NCBI GenBank assembly: GCA_051881415.1
Contig: JBJEPV010000244.1
Coordinates: forward strand, 1-20,374
Direction of reading: 5' to 3'
From: Fimenecus sp051881415
GTDB lineage: Bacteria > Bacillota > Clostridia > Oscillospirales > Acutalibacteraceae
Length of the DNA: 20,374 nucleotides
Positions 1 to 6,571 of this stretch are shown one piece after another. Position numbers and translations under genes: made by a program. Position 1 is the stretch's first letter. Each line of letters begins with the position of its first letter. The notes under the pieces were generated by a model. It had not been told where the DNA came from. It saw only the letters and a program-made list of their open reading frames with translations, and searched no databases.

Positions 1-37
1 GAGCGTTACAATTTTATTGCGAATCGGGTTTAAAAAT

Positions 38-289
38 TCATTCAAAATACGGGTCTATATCAAATTCTGATTTAATAAATACTGCGTCGATATAATAGCT
101 ATTATGAACGCTTAATCGTTGGCCGTTTAAATAGTAAATTTGCACTTTACTATCGTCTACATCGTGTAGCAATTCATCTTTAACCAATCCAGGAATATGC
201 TTTTCCAAAGCTCTGCACTGTCTTGTAAATATATCTTCATCAGCGACAGTACAAATGTTGTAATCATATTTGTAATTAAAAGATGACAT
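38..289 (-). CDS. Small hypothetical protein, 83 aa
   Basis: I do not recognise this family. The predicted product is acidic and soluble, with no signal peptide or membrane segment, and several aromatic residues (start MSSFNYKYDY, end DIDPYFE). The ATG at 287-289 is preceded by GGAG seven bases upstream (GGAGTGACAAT-ATG), which supports a real translated gene rather than a chance frame. It ends at a TGA at 38-40. It lies downstream of the PfkB kinase gene on the same strand, separated by about 100 bp in which I see no convincing terminator, so the two might be co-transcribed. Function unknown. Confidence 0.6.
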   Translation of the reverse strand: MSSFNYKYDYNICTVADEDIFTRQCRALEKHIPGLVKDELLHDVDDSKVQIYYLNGQRLSVHNSYYIDAVFIKSEFDIDPYFE

Positions 290-386
290 ATTGTCACTCC
301 AATCCGTATTTTATATTTACACATTTTCTTGATTTAGAAGAACTTCGAATATTCATCACACATACAATATACGCTTTCCAAAAGTA

Positions 387-1289
387 TTACAGTTTACTTT
401 TATAATCCATATAGAATTCTTCTATATACGCCTCAATCGCCTGTCGATTGGCTTTGATAGGCCCCGGCGTTTCCATTTTCAGGGAAACGGTTGCCGTAGC
501 GTGTAATAACGCTTTCTCAACGGAGTAATTCAACCGTTCATTGATATATGCGGCAAAAGTCGTGTCTCCCCTCCCCGTTCTGCCGCTGAGGTTTCGCGCT
601 CGGATAGGACAAGTGTAAATTTTTTTGCCGTCATACACCAGCACTTCTGTGTTATGGGTGATGAGCACTTCCTTAGCGCCGAGTTCCCAAAGCATTTTTG
701 CCGCGCGCTCTCTCTCCGCTGTGCCGGTCATAATTTCCGCTTCTGCAGCATCTGTTTTTAAATATGTAATATACGGCAGGATTTCTTTTTTGTCCGCCCA
801 ATCCTCAAAATACATTGACCCGCTTTGCATATCTGCGTGTCGCAGGCAGGCTTGCACATCCAGCGCAACAGCGCCTTTTTTCGAGCATTCTATCAGCATT
901 TCATTTGGGAACTCCCCGTAAAGAAGCCCCGCAAAATGATAAATATTCGCGTCAACCGACGGTAAGTCCGCAAAGGTGAACGGCGAAGCACAGGAAAGAC
1001 AAGTGCTGTTTCGTTTTTCTTTATCCGCCGTGAAATATTCGTTTCTCATGGTCGTTGAAGCGTCACAAAACGAGCAGTAAACATCGTTTTGCGGGATTGT
1101 AAAGCTGTTGAGCCGGTCTTTGTCCTGTTCGGCAAGTTTTGTGACTGCACCTGTACTGTGCCCCAAAGCAAAAGCGGACGCGGAAGAAAAAAGCACAGCG
1201 CCTCCGCAAATTTCATTGAGATTTTTTAAGTGGTCAATATTATAATCCTTGGTGATATGACCGATAATCAAGCTGTCGTACTTTTTCAT
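387..1289 (-). CDS. PfkB-family carbohydrate/nucleoside kinase
   Basis: ATP-dependent sugar or nucleoside kinase of the ribokinase/PfkB fold, cytoplasmic, 300 aa, the usual family length. The N-terminal GG pair (residues 29-30, in ICGGAVLFSS) is the substrate-side motif. The C-terminal signature is GRTGRGDTTFAAY (about 236-248), with D242 as the expected catalytic base and the surrounding glycines forming the anion hole. The ATG at 1287-1289 was chosen because AGGAG sits just upstream and the protein opens with a typical beta strand (MKKYDSLIIGHI); an in-frame extension upstream runs into the promoter and is not family-like. Odd feature: two CxxC pairs at C72/C75 and C97/C100 in the region that normally forms the lid or substrate side. 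Substrate cannot be told from the sequence. A consensus promoter lies at 1342-1370. Confidence 0.9.
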   Translation of the reverse strand: MKKYDSLIIGHITKDYNIDHLKNLNEICGGAVLFSSASAFALGHSTGAVTKLAEQDKDRLNSFTIPQNDVYCSFCDASTTMRNEYFTADKEKRNSTCLSCASPFTFADLPSVDANIYHFAGLLYGEFPNEMLIECSKKGAVALDVQACLRHADMQSGSMYFEDWADKKEILPYITYLKTDAAEAEIMTGTAERERAAKMLWELGAKEVLITHNTEVLVYDGKKIYTCPIRARNLSGRTGRGDTTFAAYINERLNYSVEKALLHATATVSLKMETPGPIKANRQAIEAYIEEFYMDYKSKL

Positions 1290-1341
1290 TTCAATCTCCT
1301 TTGGCAAATTATAATGTTGTAAACTTAATATTTCTGCAAAA

Positions 1342-1370
1342 ATTATAGCAAGAATTTTATGGCATTTCAA
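1342..1370 (-). promoter_or_regulatory. Sigma-A-type promoter of the PfkB kinase gene
   Basis: Reading the minus strand, TTGAAA (1370-1365) and a perfect TATAAT (1347-1342) are separated by 17 bp. The start codon at 1289 lies about 50 nt downstream. It is divergent from the plus-strand promoter near 1440-1469. Confidence 0.8.
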
Positions 1371-1431
1371 TATAGAATTCGCATTTATGTGCATACTCCC
1401 ACAGCGCCAACTGACAAAGAACGCTGACTGG

Positions 1432-1469
1432 TTGACACGTTGAAAAGATTGTATAATAAACAATACAAT
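1432..1469 (+). promoter_or_regulatory. Promoter with overlapping palindromic operator
   Basis: Two -35/-10 readings are possible: TTGAAA (1440-1445) with TACAAT (1464-1469), 18-bp spacer, or TTGACA (1432-1437) with TATAAT (1452-1457), 14-bp spacer. A perfect 7-bp inverted repeat ATTGTAT-N8-ATACAAT (1448-1454 / 1463-1469) overlaps the -10 region, as expected for a repressor operator. The core TGTATAATAAACAATACA recurs with two changes at 1638-1655. The regulator is not in the window as far as I can see. Confidence 0.55.
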
Positions 1470-1475
1470 TATGGT

Positions 1476-1556
1476 TTAGTAGGATGACACCGCAACAGCG
1501 GAAACCCCGTGTGCAAATCCGGGTTACTTGTAAGGGTGCATTTTTGCACCCTGTTT
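1476..1556 (+). ncRNA. Candidate small structured RNA ending in a terminator
   Basis: This plus-strand stretch follows a promoter and has no credible ORF, but it folds as consecutive hairpins: CCGC-AACA-GCGG (1490-1501); CCCG-N10-CGGG (1506-1509 / 1520-1523), or alternatively AACCC/GGGTT; and a strong intrinsic terminator GGGTGCA-TTTT-TGCACCC (1534-1551) followed by TGTTTTTG. Predicted transcript about 80-100 nt. I cannot assign a known RNA family. It could also be an attenuated leader for the gene at 1698, although that gene has its own promoter. Exact ends are estimates. Confidence 0.4.
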
Positions 1557-1615
1557 TTGTATGCAAGTGCTTCTTGTAGGCGCTTTTTCTATATCTGATA
1601 CGATAAAACGGTTGG

Positions 1616-1655
1616 TTGCAAAAAAGCACAGCATACTGTATAATAAGCAGTACAG
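1616..1655 (+). promoter_or_regulatory. Promoter of the Cys-rich small protein gene, with operator copy
   Basis: TTGCAA (1616-1621), 17-bp spacer, perfect TATAAT (1639-1644). The -10 lies within TGTATAATAAGCAGTACA (1638-1655), which matches the site at 1450-1467 at 16 of 18 positions and is bounded by the inverted pair CTGTA/TACAG. Start codon of the downstream gene at 1698. Confidence 0.65.
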
Positions 1656-1697
1656 AATGTAATGGAAACTATATTATCGTGGCGGAGGTTCTGTAAA

Positions 1698-1991
1698 ATG
1701 ACTGATGAAGAACGAATGAAAGAATATATTCGACTTTGCGATGAAGCACACAGTAATCTTGAAGCCCCGCTAACTGGTGGGGTAATAACTGCACCAATAT
1801 GCAAATCGTGCAAGCACTCAGATTTTCACACAGACCCTTGGAAACCTATGTGTGCTGTATATGGTGATTTGCCACTAAAATATAGGCGAGCGGATAGTTT
1901 TGATTGCCCACAATATAAAATATTGCCAAACTGCCCGAAATCCTTTTTGCCTTTACACATTCAAAGACAAATGGAACAGGAAAACAAGTAA
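1698..1991 (+). CDS. Small Cys-rich hypothetical protein, 97 aa
   Basis: Function not recognised. The product starts MTDEERMKEY and is hydrophilic, with a central cysteine cluster: C-K-S-C at about residues 36-39, H42, then single cysteines in PMCAVYG and FDCPQY, and a last one in PNCPKS. The spacing (CxxC followed by two isolated Cys within about 35 residues) resembles small zinc-binding or Fe-S knuckles, but no family can be named. The ATG at 1698 is chosen over an in-frame ATG at 1662 because GGAGG (1684-1688) precedes it with a 9-base spacer, and the earlier ATG sits immediately after the promoter. A terminator follows directly. Confidence 0.7.
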   Translation: MTDEERMKEYIRLCDEAHSNLEAPLTGGVITAPICKSCKHSDFHTDPWKPMCAVYGDLPLKYRRADSFDCPQYKILPNCPKSFLPLHIQRQMEQENK

Positions 1992-2001
1992 AAAGTCTAA
2001 T

Positions 2002-2040
2002 AAAAACAGCGCCTTTGGGATTACCAAGGACGCTGTTTTT
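2002..2040 (+). terminator. Intrinsic terminator after the Cys-rich gene
   Basis: Outer stem AAAAACAGCG (2002-2011) with CGCTGTTTTT (2031-2040), inner pairing of CTTTGG with CCAAGG, T-tract included in the right arm. It lies 11 nt after the stop codon at 1991. Confidence 0.8.
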
Positions 2041-2255
2041 ATGCGCGTTGAAAAGACAGTGTTTTATGATACAATCAAGTTCGTAAAAATTGCTTTTAAA
2101 TAAAAAGGCGGATGCATGGTGCCGCCCAACCGCAAGAAACGGAGAGCAACGGAATAAATGCAACCGCCATTTCAATGATGGAGCAGTCCATAACAATGGA
2201 TACAACTACCACTACTGATTGGTATATACACAAAACGGAAAATGTCAAATCAACA
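2041..2255 (+). other. Intergenic stretch with promoter-like sequence, no firm gene
   Basis: TTGAAA (2048-2053) and TACAAT (2070-2075), 16-bp spacer, form a plausible promoter. The 11 bp CGTTGAAAAGA at its start are identical to those beginning the promoter near 1439. Downstream, GGCGG precedes ATGs at 2112 and 2115. The frame from 2112 runs 66 codons but ends inside the next gene and crosses a terminator stem, so I do not call it. The rest shows nothing recognisable. Confidence 0.35.
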
Positions 2256-2287
2256 AAGAAAAGCAGCCGCATTACGCGACTGCTCAT
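2255..2287 (-). terminator. Terminator of the liv/NMP-kinase operon
   Basis: On the minus strand AGCAGTCGC-GTAAT-GCGGCTGCT (2284-2262), a 9-bp stem with one T-G pair, is followed by TTTTCTTTGTT. A T-rich run also follows on the plus strand (2287-2294), so it may act in both directions. Confidence 0.8.
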
Positions 2288-2300
2288 GTTTTTATTGTGT

Positions 2301-2930
2301 TTACAGTTTTAAATCAAACTTAATTTCCACATACGCTTTTATGTATTCTGCGCTTTTTTCAAAGCCTAAGCGGGAGCTGTCCAAGCACAGTTCATAGTTT
2401 CTGTAATCATCCCACTCGCGGCAGGTGTAATACCGATAATACTCGCTTCTGTGCTTGTTGATTTTCTTGATTTTCTTTTCGGCTTCTTTTTCGCTGATGG
2501 GCTCTAACGCCATCACATTTTTAATGCACTCCGTCACAGGCGCCCAAATAAAGGCGTCCACCACATTGTCCATATCGCGTAAAATGAAATCCGCACAACG
2601 CCCGACAATGATGCAGGATTGTTTCTCGGCAAGGTCACGAATGATTTTTGCCTGGTAGTTAAACAAATTCTCGTCGGAAACAAAGTCATTGCTTTCAGGC
2701 GGAATCAGTTCACCTGTGTACTTACGTGTCGGCGGGTCAAAAAAGCCTTTGCGTACCTTTTCGTCCAATTTTCCGAACATTTCCAAATTGATGCCGCTTT
2801 CCTCCGAAGCCATATACAAAAGCTCACGGTCATAAAACGGAACGCCCAACTTTTCGGAAAGAATTTTACCGATTGTTCTGCCGCCGCTGCCGTAGCCGCG
2901 CGCAATGGTAATTACAAAATGGTCACTCAT
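2301..2930 (-). CDS. Cytidylate-kinase-like P-loop NMP kinase family protein
   Basis: About 209 aa, matching the cytidylate-kinase-like group common in Firmicutes. It opens with a strand and P-loop, FVITIARGYGSGGRTIG (residues 5-21, glycine-rich loop with R-T in place of the usual K-S/T), then KLGVPFYDREL, typical of the family. A middle segment IIVGRCADFIL and the DxxR-rich C-terminal region fit the NMP-kinase core. The family is expected to move phosphate from ATP to a small acceptor, but the acceptor for this group is not established, so cytidylate kinase activity is not claimed. The ATG at 2930 is used; a TTG one codon upstream (2933) sits at better distance from GAAAGG and is possible. 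It is the last gene of the liv operon, 22 nt after livF. Confidence 0.85.
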   Translation of the reverse strand: MSDHFVITIARGYGSGGRTIGKILSEKLGVPFYDRELLYMASEESGINLEMFGKLDEKVRKGFFDPPTRKYTGELIPPESNDFVSDENLFNYQAKIIRDLAEKQSCIIVGRCADFILRDMDNVVDAFIWAPVTECIKNVMALEPISEKEAEKKIKKINKHRSEYYRYYTCREWDDYRNYELCLDSSRLGFEKSAEYIKAYVEIKFDLKL

Positions 2931-2952
2931 CAATCACACCAGCCTTTCGGAA

Positions 2953-3663
2953 TTATTCACCGAGATATGCCTTTTTCACGGAATCGTCATTGATAAGGTC
3001 AGACGCTTTGCCGGACAGCGTGATATTGCCTGTTTCCAAGACATAGGCGCGGTCGGCAATCGAAAGCGCTTTTTTGGCGTTCTGCTCCACCAAAAGAACG
3101 GTTGTACCGCCTTCACTTATCACCTTAATTATATCAAAAATTTCCGAAACAAGCAAGGGGGAAAGTCCCATAGAGGGCTCATCCATCAAAATAATGCGCG
3201 GATTGCTCATTAACGCTCTGCCCATGGCAAGCATTTGCTGTTCCCCGCCGGAAAGCGTGCCCGCTACTTGATTTTTGCGTTCTTCCAAACGTGGGAAGCG
3301 TTCATATACCATTTGCAAAGATTTTGCAATTTCGGCTTTGTCTTTGCGCGTGTACGCGCCGAGTTTTAAATTTTCAAGTACGGAAAGTTGAGCAAAGACG
3401 CGTCTGCCCTCCGGCACATGTGCCATACCCATCGAGACTATTTTATGCGCGGGTGTTTTGGTTAATTCCTTACCCTCAAACTGAATGCTGCCGCTCTTGG
3501 CAGGAATAAGCCCCGTAATCGTATGCAAAATGGTGGTTTTCCCCGCCCCGTTTGCACCGATTAAAGCTATAACCTCGCCCTGATTGACCTCAAAAGATAC
3601 GCCTTTAATCGCGCGAATCACGCCGTAGCAAACTTCAAGGTCTTTAATTTCAAGCATCGCCAT
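2953..3663 (-). CDS. livF: Branched-chain amino acid ABC transporter ATPase LivF
   Basis: Second ATP-binding subunit of a LivFGMHJ-type importer at the inner face of the membrane, 236 aa, standard length. Walker A GANGAGKTT (about residues 36-44), ABC signature LSGGEQQM, Walker B IILMDEP followed by SMGLSP, and a switch histidine replaced by the LivF-typical VEQNA sequence (LLVEQNAKKAL). The ATG at 3663 has GAGAGGA nine bases upstream. It lies 16 nt downstream of livG and 22 nt upstream of the NMP-kinase-like gene, within one minus-strand operon. Confidence 0.96.
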   Translation of the reverse strand: MAMLEIKDLEVCYGVIRAIKGVSFEVNQGEVIALIGANGAGKTTILHTITGLIPAKSGSIQFEGKELTKTPAHKIVSMGMAHVPEGRRVFAQLSVLENLKLGAYTRKDKAEIAKSLQMVYERFPRLEERKNQVAGTLSGGEQQMLAMGRALMSNPRIILMDEPSMGLSPLLVSEIFDIIKVISEGGTTVLLVEQNAKKALSIADRAYVLETGNITLSGKASDLINDDSVKKAYLGE

Positions 3664-3679
3664 ACTGTAAAATCCTCTC

Positions 3680-4438
3680 TTATTCGCCGAGATAGGCTGT
3701 AATCACTTCGGGGTTTTTTAAGACCTCGGAGGTCTTCCCCTGCGCCAGCACTTTTCCGAAGTTCAAAACGGTTAAATCCTCACAAATGCCGCTGACCAAA
3801 CGCATATCATGCTCAATCAGCAGAATTGTCATATCAAACTCATTGCGCACAAACTGAATGGTCTCCATCAATTCGGCAGTTTCGTTGGGATTCATACCCG
3901 CCGCTGGCTCGTCAAGCAACAACAACTTCGGATTGGTTGCCAAAGCACGCGCAATTTCAAGTTTTCTCTGTTTGCCGTACGGCAAGTTGGAAGCAAGGTA
4001 ATCCGCCTCGCCCTGTAAATCAAACACTTTCAAAAGCGACATCGCTTTTTCGTTCATTTCCTTTTCTTTTTTGAAGTAGGACGGTAATTTTAAAATACCC
4101 GACAACGTGCTGTATTTGATTTGATTGTGTAAGCCGACTTTAACATTATCGAGAACGGACATTTGTCGGAACAATCGAATATTTTGGAAAGTTCGCGCGA
4201 TGCCCATTTTGTTAATGTCAATTTGACTTTTGCCGACAATACTCTTGCCGTCAAGCAATATATCGCCGTCCGTCGGTTTATAAACGCCGGTCAACATATT
4301 AAAAACGGTGGTTTTGCCCGCACCGTTCGGCCCGATAAGCCCGTACAGTGTGCCTTTCTCAATTTCAAGGTTGAATTCATCGACAGCACGCAAGCCGCCG
4401 AACTGGATACCCAGATTTTTGACTTCTAAAAGTGCCAT
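3680..4438 (-). CDS. livG: Branched-chain amino acid ABC transporter ATPase LivG
   Basis: First ATP-binding subunit of the importer, 252 aa. Walker A GPNGAGKTT (about residues 37-45), the LivG-type signature LPYGKQRKLEIARAL in place of LSGGQ, Walker B LLLLDEPAAGMNPNE and the switch histidine in LLIEHDMRLV. Its start overlaps the livM stop by one base (TGATG), a sign of translational coupling, with GGAGG ten bases upstream inside livM. It acts with LivF to drive transport through LivHM. Confidence 0.96.
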   Translation of the reverse strand: MALLEVKNLGIQFGGLRAVDEFNLEIEKGTLYGLIGPNGAGKTTVFNMLTGVYKPTDGDILLDGKSIVGKSQIDINKMGIARTFQNIRLFRQMSVLDNVKVGLHNQIKYSTLSGILKLPSYFKKEKEMNEKAMSLLKVFDLQGEADYLASNLPYGKQRKLEIARALATNPKLLLLDEPAAGMNPNETAELMETIQFVRNEFDMTILLIEHDMRLVSGICEDLTVLNFGKVLAQGKTSEVLKNPEVITAYLGE

Positions 4439-5535
4439 CAGGAATTCGCCTCCTTATCAAGTTGATTGCCCGCCTTTTTATTCTTGAAAAGATTGGTAAT
4501 GGAAATCTTTTCTTTATAAGCGTTCAGTTTTTCATTATTGTTCGCAAGCATCAAAAGAATTAAAACGATTGCGTAAATGAGCATTCGATAATCGTTTAAT
4601 CCGCGCAAGACCTCCGGCAAAGCAGTCAAAATCACAGCCGCGATAATGGAGCCGCGCGTGCTGCCGATACCGCCTAAAACAACGAAGACCAAAATCATAA
4701 TGGACATATTGTAGCCAAAGTTTTTGGTGGTCGCCGTAAGCGAAGAAAGATTGTGCGCATACAGAACACCGGCAATACCTGCGAAAAATGCGGACACGGA
4801 GAATACAATCAGCTTGTATTTCGTCACATTGATACCGACAGATTCCGCCGCGATGCGGTTATCACGAATGGACATCACCGCACGCCCCGTACGGGAGTTA
4901 ATTAGGTTAAGAGAAACAAAAACCGTAATCACCAACAGCACGAAGCCAATGATAAAATTGGAGTCGCGCGGTGTACCGGTAATGCCAAGGGCACCGTTAA
5001 TCAAAAATGTGCCATCTTCTTCTAATTGAAACGCATTTGGATCCGCAACCGCTACATGAATACCGGTGGAATCAACACCCACATACAGCAAATTTACAAT
5101 ATTTTTGATAATCTCACCGAAAGCAAGCGTTACAATTGCCAAATAGTCGCCCTTTAAACGCAAAACGGGAATACCAATCAAGAATCCGAAAATTCCCGCT
5201 AAAATACCACCGAGTAACATCGCGATTAAAAAGCGTAACCAATCCTGTGTAATTGTATCTTTAAAACCTACGGAAAACAGCGCGCTGGCGTAAGCACCAA
5301 TACACATAAATCCGGCGTGCCCGAGGGAAAGGTCACCCAAAATACCGACAACCAAATTCAAAGAGACCGCTAAAATAGAGTAGTAACACAGTGGTACTAA
5401 AAGCCCCGTAAATTTATTAGATGCATTGCCTGTCAAAGTCATTACTTCAACAAATACAAACGCAACCGCTAACATTGCATAAGTAATGAAATCGCTCTTG
5501 GTCGATTGTTTCAATGCTCTTTTTTGTTTTGCCAT
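4438..5535 (-). CDS. livM: Branched-chain amino acid ABC transporter permease LivM
   Basis: Integral membrane permease, 365 aa, many hydrophobic helices. It carries the LivM hallmarks NLVVGILGDLSLGHAGFM near the N-terminal third, GDYLAIVTLAFGEI, and GRAVMSIRDNRIAAESVGI in the loop expected to contact the ATPases, followed by FFAGIAGVLYA and VLGGIGSTRGS. The ATG at 5535 is preferred: GAGG lies eight bases upstream and overlaps the livH stop (TTTGAGG). A GTG three codons earlier (5544) is in frame but lies within the ribosome site. Hydrophilic C-terminal tail of about 25 residues. Confidence 0.95.
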   Translation of the reverse strand: MAKQKRALKQSTKSDFITYAMLAVAFVFVEVMTLTGNASNKFTGLLVPLCYYSILAVSLNLVVGILGDLSLGHAGFMCIGAYASALFSVGFKDTITQDWLRFLIAMLLGGILAGIFGFLIGIPVLRLKGDYLAIVTLAFGEIIKNIVNLLYVGVDSTGIHVAVADPNAFQLEEDGTFLINGALGITGTPRDSNFIIGFVLLVITVFVSLNLINSRTGRAVMSIRDNRIAAESVGINVTKYKLIVFSVSAFFAGIAGVLYAHNLSSLTATTKNFGYNMSIMILVFVVLGGIGSTRGSIIAAVILTALPEVLRGLNDYRMLIYAIVLILLMLANNNEKLNAYKEKISITNLFKNKKAGNQLDKEANS

Positions 5536-5545
5536 TCCAATCACC

Positions 5546-6427
5546 TCAAACCTTCTCGTTTATCTTCTTGCCCAAAATACCGGTCGGTTTGACAAGAAGC
5601 ACGATAATTAAAACAGCAAACACAATGGCATCGGAAAGCTGCGTGGAAATGTAACCTTTACTCAGGTTTTCAATGACGCCGAGCAAAATACCGCCAATCA
5701 TTGCCCCGGGAATAGAACCGATACCGCCGAATACAGCCGCGGTAAAGGCTTTAATACCGGGCATTGCGCCGGTTGTCGGTGAAAGTGCGGGATATGCCGA
5801 GCACAACAGCGCACCTGCGACCGCCGCGAGACCGGAACCAATGGCAAAGGTCAAAGAAATCGTCGCATTGACATTGATGCCCATCAACTGCGCGGCGCCT
5901 CTGTCCTCTGCTACAGCGAGCATAGCGCGACCGGGTTTCGTTTTATTGATAAACAGGGTTAAAACAACCATAATTACAACAGAAACAACGATTGTCGCAA
6001 TTGTTTCACCTGAAATGATTAATTCACCGCCAAACAAGCGAAGCGCAGGAATATTCACAACAGAGGTAAAGCTCTTCGTGCTGGAACCGAAAATCAGCAA
6101 TGCCGCGTTTTGTAAAAGATAGCTGACACCGATTGCCGTAATTAAAACTGCAAGGGAAGACGCCTTGCGCAAAGGCTTGTAGGCAACCTTTTCAATCAGC
6201 ATACCGAACAGTGTGCAAAATACAATCGAAATTAACACACCGACCACAGGCGATAAGCCCCATGTAGTGCTCACGGTATAAATCACAAACGCGCCGACCA
6301 TAATGACATCACCGTGCGCGAAATTCAGCATTTTCGCAATACCGTAAACCATTGTGTACCCGAGCGCGATGAGCGCATAGATACTCCCCAAACTGATTCC
6401 GGAAACCAAATAGCTTAAAAAATCCAT
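5546..6427 (-). CDS. livH: Branched-chain amino acid ABC transporter permease LivH
   Basis: Integral membrane permease, 293 aa, partner of LivM. Family motifs: GISLGSIYALIALGYTMVYGI at the N-terminus, MLNFAHGDVIMVGAF, GRAMLAVAEDRGAAQLMGIN in the cytoplasmic loop, and AAVFGGIGSIPGAMIGG before the last helices. The ATG at 6425-6427 has GGAGG seven bases upstream; the frame extends further upstream but that part runs through the intergenic hairpin and is not family-like. It is separated from livJ by about 144 nt containing a hairpin at 6510-6541. Confidence 0.95.
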   Translation of the reverse strand: MDFLSYLVSGISLGSIYALIALGYTMVYGIAKMLNFAHGDVIMVGAFVIYTVSTTWGLSPVVGVLISIVFCTLFGMLIEKVAYKPLRKASSLAVLITAIGVSYLLQNAALLIFGSSTKSFTSVVNIPALRLFGGELIISGETIATIVVSVVIMVVLTLFINKTKPGRAMLAVAEDRGAAQLMGINVNATISLTFAIGSGLAAVAGALLCSAYPALSPTTGAMPGIKAFTAAVFGGIGSIPGAMIGGILLGVIENLSKGYISTQLSDAIVFAVLIIVLLVKPTGILGKKINEKV

Positions 6428-6509
6428 TCCTAATCCTCCAAATATGCGTTTTGAAAAACCCCAAAAACTGACATTTTTCAAAAAGCATATCTTGTCATAA
6501 ATTCCAAAG

Positions 6510-6541
6510 TATGCCGTATAGAAAAATCTACACGGCATACT
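6510..6541 (-). terminator. Intra-operon hairpin between livJ and livH
   Basis: A 13-bp stem, GTATGCCGTGTAG paired with CTATACGGCATAC (one G-T pair), with a 6-nt AT loop. On the transcribed strand only TTTGGAATTT follows, a weak T-tract, so it is probably a leaky terminator or a 3'-end stabiliser of livJ mRNA, allowing more binding protein than permease. The same stem has five T's after it on the plus strand. Confidence 0.65.
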
Positions 6542-6571
6542 TTTTCACTTGTCAATGCACTTGTATACAGA

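Noticed and set aside
387..1463. Longer PfkB kinase starting at 1463
   Set aside because: The extra 58 residues cover the promoter at 1342-1370, have no ribosome site, and are not family-like.
1484..1579. 31-codon frame inside the candidate small RNA
   Set aside because: It reads straight through the terminator hairpin and has no properly spaced ribosome site.
2112..2312. 66-codon plus-strand frame with a Thr run
   Set aside because: It crosses the terminator stem at 2262-2284 and overlaps the end of the opposite NMP-kinase gene; the product resembles no family.
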